Source of the DNA: Campylobacter hyointestinalis subsp. lawsonii
Lineage (GTDB): Bacteria > Campylobacterota > Campylobacteria > Campylobacterales > Campylobacteraceae
Length of the DNA: 64,000 nt
Assembly (NCBI RefSeq): GCF_013372165.1
Contig: NZ_CP053828.1
Location: 1-64,000, forward strand
Direction of reading: 5' to 3'
Within the stretch, counting starts at the first letter, position 1. Each line of letters opens with the position of its first letter. The translations under genes and the position numbers were made by a program. Shown here in pieces: positions 47,001-55,979 of this stretch. A model generated the notes under the pieces. It worked only from the letters and a program-made list of their open reading frames with translations, was not told the origin of the DNA and did not search any database.

Positions 47001-48638
47001 TCAAACTAGCGGTATCCAATCATACAAGAAATGAGCATAAATCCAAGTGATAGCACCACAAAATATGACAAATATTATAGAGTATTTCACAGTAAATCTA
47101 AATAAATCGCTCTCTTTTCCCACTAGCCCCACAGCAGCACAAGCTATGGCTATGCTTTGGGGACTAATCATCTTACCAACCACGCCACCAAATGTATTTG
47201 CTGCTAAAAATAAGGTATCAAGCCCTTCTTTTACAGCTGCCCCAGGAGAGCTCATTATGACCTTAGCAGCCTCTACTTGAAGTGAGCCAAAAAGTAAATT
47301 TGAGCTTGTATCAGAGCCTGTCAAAAACACCCCAAGCCAACCTATGATAGGGCTAAAAAACGCAAACGCATCGCCAGTTTGAGCTAGTGTTTGACCTAGA
47401 ATTCTAGCTTGTCCGCTACTAGCTGCTATACTAGCATATGCCACAACTAGACCTATTGTAAAAACCGGGATTTTCATATCATTTAAAGTCTCACCAGCTG
47501 CACTCCAAAATGTTTTTGTATCAATCTTTTTTCTAATAAGAAGGATGAGAGCTGATATTAGACCGGCTATAAAAATCGCAGTTCCAGCGCTTTTTATCAG
47601 ATCCAAATTCCATTTTGTAGCTATATTAGCATCTCCACCTGGAGCTATGCTAAATATGATATTTGTGTAGTGTAATATCCCGCCTTTTGCAAAAAGTGCT
47701 TTAAAGGCCGGAATTTGCCACGCTACAATGGCTACTATCAAGATCAAAAATGGCACCCACGCAAATAATAACTCCTTGCCATTTATCTGCTTTGTTTGTT
47801 CTATATCACTTCCATCTACTCTAAAGATATTTTTAGGTTTCCAAATTTTAAGAAATAAGGTAGTACAAATCAAAGAAAAAACGGCTGAGAGAATATCAGG
47901 AAGCTCTGAGCCTATGTAGTTTGAGCTGATAAATTGAGCTACCCCAAAGCTAATAGCAGCTACAAATACAGCTGGAAAAGTCTCTTTTACCCCTTTAAAG
48001 CCATCCATCAAAAATACTAAAAAAAATGGCACAAATATCGTAATAGGCAAAATCATACGACCAACCATAGCTGAGATCATATTTTGATCGGCATTTGATA
48101 TATTTGCTACACTTTGAGCCATAGCAATGATAGGAATACCAACAGCACCCCACGCAACAGGCGCGGTATTTGCTATCAAGCAAAGCCCAGCAGCATAAAG
48201 AGGTCTAAGCCCAAGACCGACTAAAAGTGCAGCAGTTATCGCCACAGGGCCACCAAAGCCGATAGCACCTTCTAAAAATGAACCAAAGCAGAAAGCTATC
48301 AAGATAACTTGAATGCGATGATCTGGCGTGATGCTAATGACGCTATGCTTTAAGATAGCAAAATACCCACTTTTATCGCTTAATTTATACAAGAAAATGG
48401 CAGCGATAATAATCCACGCAATCGGCCACATGCCTTTTAAAAAACCCTCTAAAAACAGAGCAAAACTACGAGCTAAACTTATGTCATTGTAAAAAATGGC
48501 GATTATCGTCGATGCAAACACAGTCAAACCAGCTGCCAACCAACCTTGAAGTTTAAACCACACTAAAGATACGAAAAAAATGGCGATTGGAATAAGGCAA
48601 ATAAAAAAGCCTATCCAAGAAACGCTTTGTTCTAGCAT
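47001..48638 (-). CDS. lctP: L-lactate permease
   Basis: 545 residues from ATG 48638, chosen because AAGGAG stands 6 bases upstream; a TTG three bases earlier is less likely. LctP/LldP family with at least twelve membrane helices; family segments FGSFLEGAIGFGGPVAITAALL and GWLGVFLTGSDTSSNLLFGSLQ are present. Corresponds to Cj0076c. Two inverted repeats occur upstream (48778-48820 and 48874-48904). Confidence 0.96.
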   Translation of the reverse strand: MLEQSVSWIGFFICLIPIAIFFVSLVWFKLQGWLAAGLTVFASTIIAIFYNDISLARSFALFLEGFLKGMWPIAWIIIAAIFLYKLSDKSGYFAILKHSVISITPDHRIQVILIAFCFGSFLEGAIGFGGPVAITAALLVGLGLRPLYAAGLCLIANTAPVAWGAVGIPIIAMAQSVANISNADQNMISAMVGRMILPITIFVPFFLVFLMDGFKGVKETFPAVFVAAISFGVAQFISSNYIGSELPDILSAVFSLICTTLFLKIWKPKNIFRVDGSDIEQTKQINGKELLFAWVPFLILIVAIVAWQIPAFKALFAKGGILHYTNIIFSIAPGGDANIATKWNLDLIKSAGTAIFIAGLISALILLIRKKIDTKTFWSAAGETLNDMKIPVFTIGLVVAYASIAASSGQARILGQTLAQTGDAFAFFSPIIGWLGVFLTGSDTSSNLLFGSLQVEAAKVIMSSPGAAVKEGLDTLFLAANTFGGVVGKMISPQSIAIACAAVGLVGKESDLFRFTVKYSIIFVIFCGAITWIYAHFLYDWIPLV

Positions 48639-48777
48639 CAATTCTCCTTATAATTATTTTTATTATATATAATATCAGTAAAAGTCTAAAATTCAAAAAA
48701 ATTATTATGAATAAAATAAAAAAATATTATTTTTGTTACAAAAATTCACACACAAATAAATTCTATTACCAAATTTA

Positions 48778-48820
48778 TGCTTTATTTTAAAACAAAAAAT
48801 TAAATTATTAAAATAAAGCA
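48778..48820. promoter_or_regulatory. Inverted repeat upstream of lctP, candidate operator or terminator
   Basis: TGCTTTATTTTAA (48778-48790) and TTAAAATAAAGCA (48808-48820), 13-base perfect arms and a 17-base loop, 140-183 bases upstream of the lctP start. It may be a regulator-binding site of the lactate genes; a role in antiporter termination is possible. The 292-base spacer holds nothing else besides the 48874 hairpin. Confidence 0.4.
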
Positions 48821-48873
48821 AATTTAAAGCTTAGTTTGATGAGTGAGTTTAATATCGTTTGTTTAAGATAAGT

Positions 48874-48904
48874 TTTAAGCCTAAATTAAATATTTAGGCT
48901 TAAA
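48874..48904 (-). terminator. Terminator hairpin of the antiporter gene
   Basis: TTTAAGCCTAAAT (48874-48886), loop of five, ATTTAGGCTTAAA (48892-48904), 13-base arms, 26 bases beyond the antiporter stop. Shares its core with the hairpin at 13024-13045. Confidence 0.6.
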
Positions 48905-48930
48905 GTAAAAATTTCTTAGATTTGTTTAAA

Positions 48931-50238
48931 TTAAATAAATAGCGAACACGCCACGCCAAATACGATTAGTGGGATATTAAAAAATATAAAAGTCGGCACA
49001 CAAGTATCATAGATGTGGCTATGCTTACCATCGGCGTTTAGTCCCGAAGTCGGCCCTAAAGTACTATCGCTCGCAGGACTTCCTGCGTCTCCTAAGGCTG
49101 CAGCTATACCGACTAAAAGTATAGTAGCAGGAACACTAAATCCAAGGCTTACGCAAAGTGGCACGTAAATAGCTGCGATGATAGGGATAGTCCCAAAACT
49201 AGTTCCGATACCCATAGTTACAAGAAGTCCGATAACTAGCATTATAATAGCTCCACCAAGCTTACCACCGCCTATAGAACTCGCAAAATTTATAAGCTCA
49301 TTTATGCCGCCAGTCTCTCGTATCACAGAGCCAAATCCAGCAGCCACAAGCATAATAAAAGCAATAAAAGCCATCATAGCAAGACCTTGTTCCATAACTT
49401 TATCCATCTTTTTATACTCTATACCGCCAAATATTATCATAACGATAAGCCCCAAAAGAGCTCCTAAAGGAAGAGAGCTACTCCAAATTTGGACGCCAAA
49501 AGCGATCACCGCACCGCCAAGCACTACCCACTCTTTTTGCCCCATATGAAGATCTTCTTTTTGTGCTACTTTTAGCTCTTTACTTTCTAAAGCACTTTGC
49601 ATATAATCTCTAGGTTTTCTATAATAAAATAGAGCTAAAACTAAACCGATGAGCATAGCTACACCACCTATCCACATAACGCTACTTATATCGCCTATCT
49701 CTACGTTAATGCCGTTATTTCCAAGCTCTTTTTTAAGAATAGTATGAAACAAAAGACCAAAACCAACCGAAATACTTACATAAGGGGCTTGCAACCCAAA
49801 AGTAAGTGCGCACGCCACTGCCCTTCTATCTATCCTAAGTTTATTCATCAAAGCAAGTAAAGGCGGTATCAAAATCGGTATAAAAGCTATATGAACCGGT
49901 ATGAGATTTTGTGAAAAACAGGCTATAAAAGCTATACTCAAAGAAAACCAAAAAACCTTTTTACTAATAAATTTACTAACGTAATGTATCAAGATAGGAG
50001 TTAAATTTGTCATACTGATAGCTGCAGCAAGCGTTCCAAGAAGTATGTAGCTAAGTGCGGTTTCTAAGTTGCCTTGCATTCCTGTTATGAGTAAATTCGT
50101 GGTTTCTACTAGACCTTTTCCAGCAAACATTCCAGCAGCCAAAGCCGAGATAAGTATGGCTAAAAAGACATTAAATCGCAGTAAGCACAAAACACACATA
50201 AGCAAAACACTAAGCACTACGGAATTTGTTAGTAACAT
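48931..50238 (-). CDS. YuiF-type Na+/H+ antiporter-family transporter
   Basis: 435 residues from ATG 50238 (GTG at 50244 also in frame). About twelve hydrophobic helices with MGIGTSFGTIPIIAAIYVPL and AALGDAGSPASDSTLGPTSGLNADGKHSHIYDTCVPTF near the end, typical of the Na+/H+ antiporter (NhaC-like) family. In related bacteria such proteins move amino acids such as histidine or lactate/malate, so substrate is uncertain. It is on the same strand as the lactate genes but separated by a terminator hairpin. Confidence 0.82.
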   Translation of the reverse strand: MLLTNSVVLSVLLMCVLCLLRFNVFLAILISALAAGMFAGKGLVETTNLLITGMQGNLETALSYILLGTLAAAISMTNLTPILIHYVSKFISKKVFWFSLSIAFIACFSQNLIPVHIAFIPILIPPLLALMNKLRIDRRAVACALTFGLQAPYVSISVGFGLLFHTILKKELGNNGINVEIGDISSVMWIGGVAMLIGLVLALFYYRKPRDYMQSALESKELKVAQKEDLHMGQKEWVVLGGAVIAFGVQIWSSSLPLGALLGLIVMIIFGGIEYKKMDKVMEQGLAMMAFIAFIMLVAAGFGSVIRETGGINELINFASSIGGGKLGGAIIMLVIGLLVTMGIGTSFGTIPIIAAIYVPLCVSLGFSVPATILLVGIAAALGDAGSPASDSTLGPTSGLNADGKHSHIYDTCVPTFIFFNIPLIVFGVACSLFI

Positions 50239-50640
50239 TATCACCCTTTTTTTGTTTATATTTTATCTGCCATTTTACAAATATATAGCTTAAATTTAAG
50301 AATTATTTACTGCTATGATCTGCATAAGCCACTATGACGATGGTAACTAGCATGAAAGTCATACTAAATTTCTTAATATATACGTTATGAAATGAGACTG
50401 AGTGTAAGAATTTGAAATTTGCACACCACCTCTGCCATAGCATCTTTAAAGAGTTTTCGTTTATTTTTGATTTTAACAAGGCGTTTTTAGCCACGTCATC
50501 ACGCCCACGAAGTGTTTAAGCTTAAGTGGTTTTTAAATTTATTAAGTTAAGTTTTTAGATATTTTTTATTGTAAATATTTAGATTAAGTAAAATTTGGAT
50601 ATAATCAGCCACTAAAATTTAAAACGCATGAGGAAAACAT
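50239..50640. other. Gene-poor region before typA with an unassigned 63-codon frame
   Basis: The minus strand is open from 50494 to 50303 (63 residues, ending with a hydrophobic stretch MTFMLVTIVIVAYADHSSK and containing MLWQRWCANFKF). Composition differs from the neighbours (many Trp/Phe/His), there is no ribosome-binding site I trust, and I do not recognise it. It could be a gene fragment. The typA promoter lies at 50600-50605. Confidence 0.4.
50600..50605 (+). promoter_or_regulatory. -10 box of typA
   Basis: TATAAT in TTTGGATATAATCAGCC, 36 bases before the TTG start; the ribosome-binding site is GAGGAAAAC. Confidence 0.7.
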
Positions 50641-52449
50641 TTGGAAAAGATAAGAAATATTGCAGTTATCGCCCACGTTGATCATGGTAAAACCACAATG
50701 GTCGATGAACTCCTAAAACAATCAGGAACCTTTACCGAACATCAAGCAGTAGGTGAGAGGGTGATGGATAGCAATGATATTGAGCGTGAGCGTGGAATTA
50801 CAATTCTTAGTAAAAATACAGCGATTCGTTATAAAGACCATAAAATAAACATTATAGATACTCCAGGACACGCCGATTTTGGTGGTGAAGTTGAGCGTGT
50901 TTTAAAGATGGTAGATGGGGTTTTACTTCTTGTAGATGCACAAGAAGGCGTTATGCCACAAACTAAATTTGTCGTAAAAAAAGCTCTTAGCTTAGGTCTT
51001 CGTCCGATAGTTGTTATAAACAAAATCGACAAACCAGCAGCAGATCCAGATAGGGTTATAAATGAAATTTTCGATCTATTCGTCGCACTTGACGCTACTG
51101 ATGAGCAGCTAGAATTTCCTGTAGTTTATGCCGCTGCTAAAAATGGTTATGCAAAGCTTAAGCTTGATGATGAAAGCGTAGATATGAAGCCACTTTTTGA
51201 GACTATTTTAGCTCACGTTCCAGAGCCAAGCGGAAAAGACGACAATCCTCTTCAACTCCAAGTTTTCACTCTAGATTATGATAATTATGTAGGTAAAATC
51301 GGTATAGCTCGTATATTTAATGGTAAAATCAGTAAAAATCAAAGCGTAATGTTAGCTAAAGCTGATGGCACAAAAACCACCGGACGCATAAGCAAACTTA
51401 TCGGATTTTTCGGACTTGATAGAATGGACATAAACGAAGCTAAAACTGGTGATATCGTGGCTATTGCAGGATTTGAGACGCTTGATGTTGGCGATAGTGT
51501 TGTTGATCCAAATAATCCTATGCCACTTGACCCACTCCATATCGAAGAGCCGACACTTAGTGTTGTATTTAGCGTAAATGACTCTCCACTTGCTGGAACA
51601 GAGGGCAAATTTGTAACTTCAAATAAACTTGATGAGCGTTTAGAGAGTGAGATGAAGACAAATATTGCTATGAAATATGAAAATATAGGTGAGGGTAAAT
51701 TTAAAGTAAGTGGTCGTGGCGAATTACAGATCACAATTTTAGCTGAAAATATGCGTAGAGAGGGCTTTGAGTTCTGTCTTGGCAGACCTGAGGTGATTGT
51801 CAAAGAGATCAATGGGGTTAAGTGTGAGCCTTATGAGCTTTTAGTAATCGATGCGCCTGATGATTGTACTGGCGCCGTGATAGAAAAACTAGGCAAAAGA
51901 AAAGCTGAAATGGTGAGTATGAATCCAACAGGCGATGGTCAAACTAGGATCGAGTTTGAGATACCAGCGCGCGGGCTTATCGGCTTTAGAAGTCAGTTTT
52001 TAACTGACACCAAAGGCGAGGGCGTTATGAACCATAGCTTTTTGGAATTTCGCCCACTAAGCGGCTCAGTCGAACACAGAAGTAATGGTGCTTTAGTCAG
52101 TATGGAAAATGGCGTGGCGTTGGCATACTCACTATTTAACTTACAAGATCGTGGCGTCCTTTTTTGCGATCCACAAACTAAAGTTTATGTCGGTATGATA
52201 ATAGGCGAACATAGCCGTCCAAATGACCTTGATGTCAATCCTATAAAAGGTAAAAATTTAACAAATGTTAGAGCTAGCGGAAGTGATGATGCTATCAAGC
52301 TAGTCCCACCACGCAAACATAGCTTAGAGCGTGCTTTAGAGTGGATAGAAGAAGACGAGCTTGTAGAAGTAACTCCTATAAATATTCGTATTCGCAAACG
52401 CTACCTTGATCCAACTATGAGAAAAAGAATGGCAAAATCTAAAGAATAA
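50641..52449 (+). CDS. typA: Ribosome-associated GTPase TypA/BipA
   Basis: 602 residues from TTG with ATGAGGAAAACAT before it. EF-G-like translational GTPase: G1 [13 protein letters not shown] (about 8-20), G2/switch [11 protein letters not shown]3 [12 protein letters not shown]4 VINKIDKP, then beta-barrel and the BipA C-terminal domain ending [17 protein letters not shown]. Involved in stress adaptation and ribosome assembly. It overlaps the next gene by one base. Confidence 0.97.
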   Translation: MEKIRNIAVIAHVDHGKTTMVDELLKQSGTFTEHQAVGERVMDSNDIERERGITILSKNTAIRYKDHKINIIDTPGHADFGGEVERVLKMVDGVLLLVDAQEGVMPQTKFVVKKALSLGLRPIVVINKIDKPAADPDRVINEIFDLFVALDATDEQLEFPVVYAAAKNGYAKLKLDDESVDMKPLFETILAHVPEPSGKDDNPLQLQVFTLDYDNYVGKIGIARIFNGKISKNQSVMLAKADGTKTTGRISKLIGFFGLDRMDINEAKTGDIVAIAGFETLDVGDSVVDPNNPMPLDPLHIEEPTLSVVFSVNDSPLAGTEGKFVTSNKLDERLESEMKTNIAMKYENIGEGKFKVSGRGELQITILAENMRREGFEFCLGRPEVIVKEINGVKCEPYELLVIDAPDDCTGAVIEKLGKRKAEMVSMNPTGDGQTRIEFEIPARGLIGFRSQFLTDTKGEGVMNHSFLEFRPLSGSVEHRSNGALVSMENGVALAYSLFNLQDRGVLFCDPQTKVYVGMIIGEHSRPNDLDVNPIKGKNLTNVRASGSDDAIKLVPPRKHSLERALEWIEEDELVEVTPINIRIRKRYLDPTMRKRMAKSKE

Positions 52450-53105
52450 TGAGCCTAAAAGAGCTAGAACTCACTAGAAAAAGGTTGAAAGCTAAGCTTT
52501 TGACCTTGATTTTCACTTCTGCATTTGCGGGTTTTATTGTTGCTGTTTTGCTATTTGCTTTTGATGTTTTTTTGGCTTTGATAGCTGGAGTTTTTACTAC
52601 TTTATATATTTATTATCACTATAAATTTAAGATCACAAGCGACTTTGAAGCAGGACTAAAAGAGAGAGTTTTAGCAGAATTATTTGACTTTGATAAGCTA
52701 ACATTACCGCTTGATAAAGTAGAGTTTTTACAAGATGAAAATGACAAAAACGCAGTTATAAACTATTATCCGCTTTTTGCGGTCAAATTTGATGAGTTTG
52801 AAGCTCTGTTTTATGATGTTTGTTTAGAAGATAAAATTACTAAAAATAGGCTATTTTACGGACTTTTTGTTAGTTCTAAATTTAAAAAGCATATCCAAAA
52901 TGAACTTGATATATCAAATTTAAAAGAGACATTTGGCTGTGATGCCATAGTCAAAATATCAGACGATAAAGTTTTAGTATATATAAATCAAGGTCATGAT
53001 AGCTTAGCGCTAAATTTAAAAACTCCGTTAGATGAAACCGGACTTGATATCACTAAATTTAAAAAAGAGATAAATGCGATTTTAGAGTTATTTAAAAGGT
53101 TATAA
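52449..53105 (+). CDS. Membrane protein of DUF3137 type
   Basis: 218 residues. Two hydrophobic segments near 17-38 and 40-58 followed by a cytosolic domain; FYDVCLEDKITKNRLFYGLFVSSKFKKH and the layout recall DUF3137 proteins. Function unknown. Coupled to typA by a one-base overlap. Confidence 0.7.
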   Translation: MSLKELELTRKRLKAKLLTLIFTSAFAGFIVAVLLFAFDVFLALIAGVFTTLYIYYHYKFKITSDFEAGLKERVLAELFDFDKLTLPLDKVEFLQDENDKNAVINYYPLFAVKFDEFEALFYDVCLEDKITKNRLFYGLFVSSKFKKHIQNELDISNLKETFGCDAIVKISDDKVLVYINQGHDSLALNLKTPLDETGLDITKFKKEINAILELFKRL

Positions 53106-53159
53106 AACAAATTTTATATAGCTCATTGTTAAGACTGGCTATAGAATTTTATGTTTTTA

Positions 53160-54233
53160 TCAAAGTGTTACTGCCCATTTCCAAAACGGCACGATCACGC
53201 ATCTTACGCCTTCAAATGCGTTGTCTGCTTCATTTGCATTACTGATGATGCAAATTTTTTTAATACCTAAATTTTTAAAATGATCTATTTGTTTTTTAAA
53301 TTTAAGAAAGATGAGTTCGGGCGGTAAAAATGGTTCTATTTTTATGGCTATGTTTTTTTGAGGTAGATAAAAGTCTATTTTATCATCAAAATAGATCTTG
53401 CTTTGTAGCTTTAAAAGCTCACAAAAGACCATATTTGCAACCGTTATTTTTGGATCTTTTTCGTAACTTAATACATTTTTTAAGCCAAAATCATAAAAAT
53501 ACACTCTTTTAAAACTGCTTTTTTCATCAAGATGTGGTACAAAGCATATCAAATTTATATCTTCAAATTCACGCACGGCTTCATAAATTTTGTCTTTGGA
53601 GATTTTAGTATGTGTTTTTAACTCTTTATATATTTTATAAGCATTGAAATTTTGATGAATTTGCAAGGCTAGTTTTGAAATCACAGATATCAAAAGCGGT
53701 TTAAAAACAGATCTGAGTTTTGTTTGCAAAAACTCAGTTATTTCAAAATCTTGCAAAAACGCTGTTTTTACCATGTTTCCACGTGCTAAAAAATGGCTAA
53801 AAAGCGTCCTTGCTTCGTAGTTTTTACCATAATTTGCGATAAACTCTTCATAATCAAATCCATTAATAAAAAAATCGCTAAACCCCTCAAGCTCTAAAGA
53901 GTTATAGCAAGTTGAAATAATGATATTTTCACATTTAAATTGTAATTTAAAGTCGTTTTTTACTCCATCTATTCCAAGTGCTTTTATGCCTTTTGTTTCT
54001 ATAAAATCATTTAAATTTAGTAAGAAATTTAGTTCGTTTATTCTTGCATCATCTAAGTTTATATATAAAAATTCTCTGTCTTTGAAGTTTTGCAAATACT
54101 CTGTTAAAATCGTAGTTTTACCGCTATTTAAGCCACCTTTTAAAAGGATTTTGTTTCCGCTTGGTTTTAGTTTTCTATCTATAAATTTACCATTTTTAGG
54201 CGGATTTTCGTAAAAGTATTCTAAAATATCCAT
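53160..54233 (-). CDS. AAA ATP-binding protein with DUF4143-like C-terminus
   Basis: 357 residues from ATG 54233, with GGAG at 7 bases; TTG at 54239 is too close to the site. Walker A GGLNSGKTTILTEYL near 33-47 and an acidic YINLDDARINEL segment match the AAA_14 (ATPase/DUF4143) family found next to many unrelated genes. The end VFCELLKLQSKIYF...DFYLPQKNIAIKIEP looks like the nuclease-fold DUF4143 tail with Asp/Lys residues. Function unknown; it has no neighbour that gives it context. Confidence 0.7.
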   Translation of the reverse strand: MDILEYFYENPPKNGKFIDRKLKPSGNKILLKGGLNSGKTTILTEYLQNFKDREFLYINLDDARINELNFLLNLNDFIETKGIKALGIDGVKNDFKLQFKCENIIISTCYNSLELEGFSDFFINGFDYEEFIANYGKNYEARTLFSHFLARGNMVKTAFLQDFEITEFLQTKLRSVFKPLLISVISKLALQIHQNFNAYKIYKELKTHTKISKDKIYEAVREFEDINLICFVPHLDEKSSFKRVYFYDFGLKNVLSYEKDPKITVANMVFCELLKLQSKIYFDDKIDFYLPQKNIAIKIEPFLPPELIFLKFKKQIDHFKNLGIKKICIISNANEADNAFEGVRCVIVPFWKWAVTL

Positions 54234-54273
54234 AGACAAACTCCAAATAAATTACTCCAAATTTAGCCTAAAT

Positions 54274-54852
54274 TTAAGTAAAATCAAATAAATTTTTCTC
54301 CAAATTTTTCACACAAAAACTCTTTCTTGTCAAATCATTTGCGCCGTATTTAGCTAAAGCTTCAACGTGAGCCTTCACTCCATACCCTTTGTGTTTAGCG
54401 TAGCCAAAGCTTTGGTAAATCTTATCAAAGCTTCTCATCTGTCTATCGCGGCTGACTTTTGCGATGATACTTGCCGCGCTTACTTGAAGTATGCTAGCAT
54501 CGGCTTTTATGATGGTTTTTATATTTTTGACACCATAATCGCAGTTTCCATCATAGATAAAATCGCACTCTTTAAAATGATTTTTGATAACCTTTAAAGC
54601 ACGTCTTAAGCACTCGCTAAGCCCGATTTCGTCAATTATTGTATTTCTAAAATAAACCACTAGATAATCACTCATTTTTTCTAGTTTTAAAAAGATTTTT
54701 TCGCGCGCTTTTTCGCTCAGCTTTTTTGAGTCATTTAGCCCGATAGTTAAGAGCTCATCTATAAATTTAGGTTTAAAAACACATCCCGCAACAACTAATT
54801 CGCCAGCTAATGCACCTCGTCCAGCCTCATCTATACCGCAAATTTTAACCAT
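54274..54852 (-). CDS. rnhB: Ribonuclease HII
   Basis: 192 residues. Opening VKICGIDEAGRGALAGELVVAG gives the catalytic Asp-Glu pair; KADASILQVSAASIIAKVSRD supplies the other acid residue, and GYAKHKGYGVKAHVEAL the rest of the family C-terminal motif. Removes ribonucleotides from DNA. Confidence 0.97.
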   Translation of the reverse strand: MVKICGIDEAGRGALAGELVVAGCVFKPKFIDELLTIGLNDSKKLSEKAREKIFLKLEKMSDYLVVYFRNTIIDEIGLSECLRRALKVIKNHFKECDFIYDGNCDYGVKNIKTIIKADASILQVSAASIIAKVSRDRQMRSFDKIYQSFGYAKHKGYGVKAHVEALAKYGANDLTRKSFCVKNLEKNLFDFT

Positions 54853-54856
54853 TTTT

Positions 54857-55831
54857 TTACTTTTGCGATTTTCGTTTTTGATAGATCGAGCTTAAAAACG
54901 CAACTAAAATAAAGCCAAAGCCGATAGTTCCAGTCACTGCTTCGCTGATCTCGTGAAAAATATTTATAAACATAATGATAGCTAACGCCAAAATAGCGTA
55001 ATGTGCGCCGTGTTCAAGATAGATAAAGCTCTCAAGCGTCTTTTTATGCACCATAAATAAAGTAAGGCTTCTAACAAACATAGCTCCTATGCCAAGACCT
55101 ATCATAATGATAAAGATATTTTCACTCATCGCAAACGCTCCTATAACTCCATCAAAGCTAAAGCTAGCATCTAAAACTTCAAGATATAAAAATCCCATTA
55201 TCCCACTTTTAACGCCATTAGCACTAAATATCTCATCAAAAAGCGATAATGCCATATAGAGTAAAATAGCCCCAAAATATGATAATGTGTAGCTAATATT
55301 TTGTGTGAGATACGTCATGATCATACCGACGCAAATAGCTATGAATAATGGCATATTATCTGTTTTAGTAAGGATATGGATAAGATAATTATCCTCTACT
55401 AGCTTTATCCACTTTATATCCTTTTTCTCGAAGAAAAATGATAAAAACACCATAAGCAAAAATGCTCCGCCAAAGATATAAATTTGATTTTTATTTGCTG
55501 CTAAAGCAGTATGATATGTATCAGGATCATTTAAGGCTAGTAAGAAAGTTTCCCACATACCAAGGCTTGCGGCCACTGAAACTATAAGCACTGGAAATAA
55601 AAATCTCATACCAAAAACAGCGATAGGTATGCCATAAAGTATAAATCTATCTTGCCAAATTTTACTCATTTTAGATAAAACTTTTGCATTGACAACAGCG
55701 TTATCAAAGCTAAGACTGATCTCTAAAATACCTAGTAAAAAGCAGATATAAACCGCCAAAAAACCACCTATTTGATATGCTATCCCAAGCCCTATCAAAG
55801 TAACGATAAATGATGAATAAAAGTATTTCAT
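54857..55831 (-). CDS. DUF475/TerC-family membrane protein
   Basis: 324 residues, nine predicted membrane helices. EISLSFDNAVVNAKVLSKMS near 37-56 and DASFSFDGVIGAFAMSENIF near 218 are the paired acidic TerC-like motifs (SFDNAV, SFDGVI). Thought to move metal ions; relation to manganese or tellurite is inference. TATAAT lies at 55852-55857 on the minus strand, about 20 bases upstream of its start. It is divergent from the ABC gene and shares the Fur-like site region. Confidence 0.85.
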   Translation of the reverse strand: MKYFYSSFIVTLIGLGIAYQIGGFLAVYICFLLGILEISLSFDNAVVNAKVLSKMSKIWQDRFILYGIPIAVFGMRFLFPVLIVSVAASLGMWETFLLALNDPDTYHTALAANKNQIYIFGGAFLLMVFLSFFFEKKDIKWIKLVEDNYLIHILTKTDNMPLFIAICVGMIMTYLTQNISYTLSYFGAILLYMALSLFDEIFSANGVKSGIMGFLYLEVLDASFSFDGVIGAFAMSENIFIIMIGLGIGAMFVRSLTLFMVHKKTLESFIYLEHGAHYAILALAIIMFINIFHEISEAVTGTIGFGFILVAFLSSIYQKRKSQK

Positions 55832-55851
55832 AAGCTCTCCAAAATGCGGTT

Positions 55852-55857
55852 ATTATA
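55852..55857 (-). promoter_or_regulatory. -10 box of the DUF475 gene
   Basis: TATAAT on the minus strand in AGGTATAATAACC, 21 bases before the ATG; ribosome site GGAGAG. Confidence 0.65.
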
Positions 55858-55915
55858 CCTAAATTTAGATGAAGCTTTTGCTTGTTTCATTAAAGCATTT
55901 GATTTTTGTAAGCAA

Positions 55916-55938
55916 TTAATGATATTAGATATCATTAA
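55916..55938. promoter_or_regulatory. Fur-box-like palindrome upstream of the orphan ABC ATPase
   Basis: TTAATGATAT-TAG-ATATCATTAA, 10-base perfect arms. The ATGATAT/ATATCAT core resembles the Fur consensus GATAATGATAATCATTATC. It occupies the -35 region relative to TATAAT at 55950-55955, where repressor binding would block transcription. Confidence 0.7.
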
Positions 55939-55949
55939 TTAAATAAATG

Positions 55950-55955
55950 TATAAT
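55950..55955 (+). promoter_or_regulatory. -10 box of the ABC ATPase gene
   Basis: TATAAT in AAATGTATAATACGG, 25 bases before the ATG at 55980 and directly after the Fur-like palindrome. Confidence 0.7.
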
Positions 55956-55979
55956 ACGGCAAAAGTTTATAGGGGTCAT

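Noticed and set aside
49178-49549. 123-codon frame opposite the antiporter gene
   Set aside because: Pro/Ile/Ser-rich mirror of membrane helices with no independent signal.
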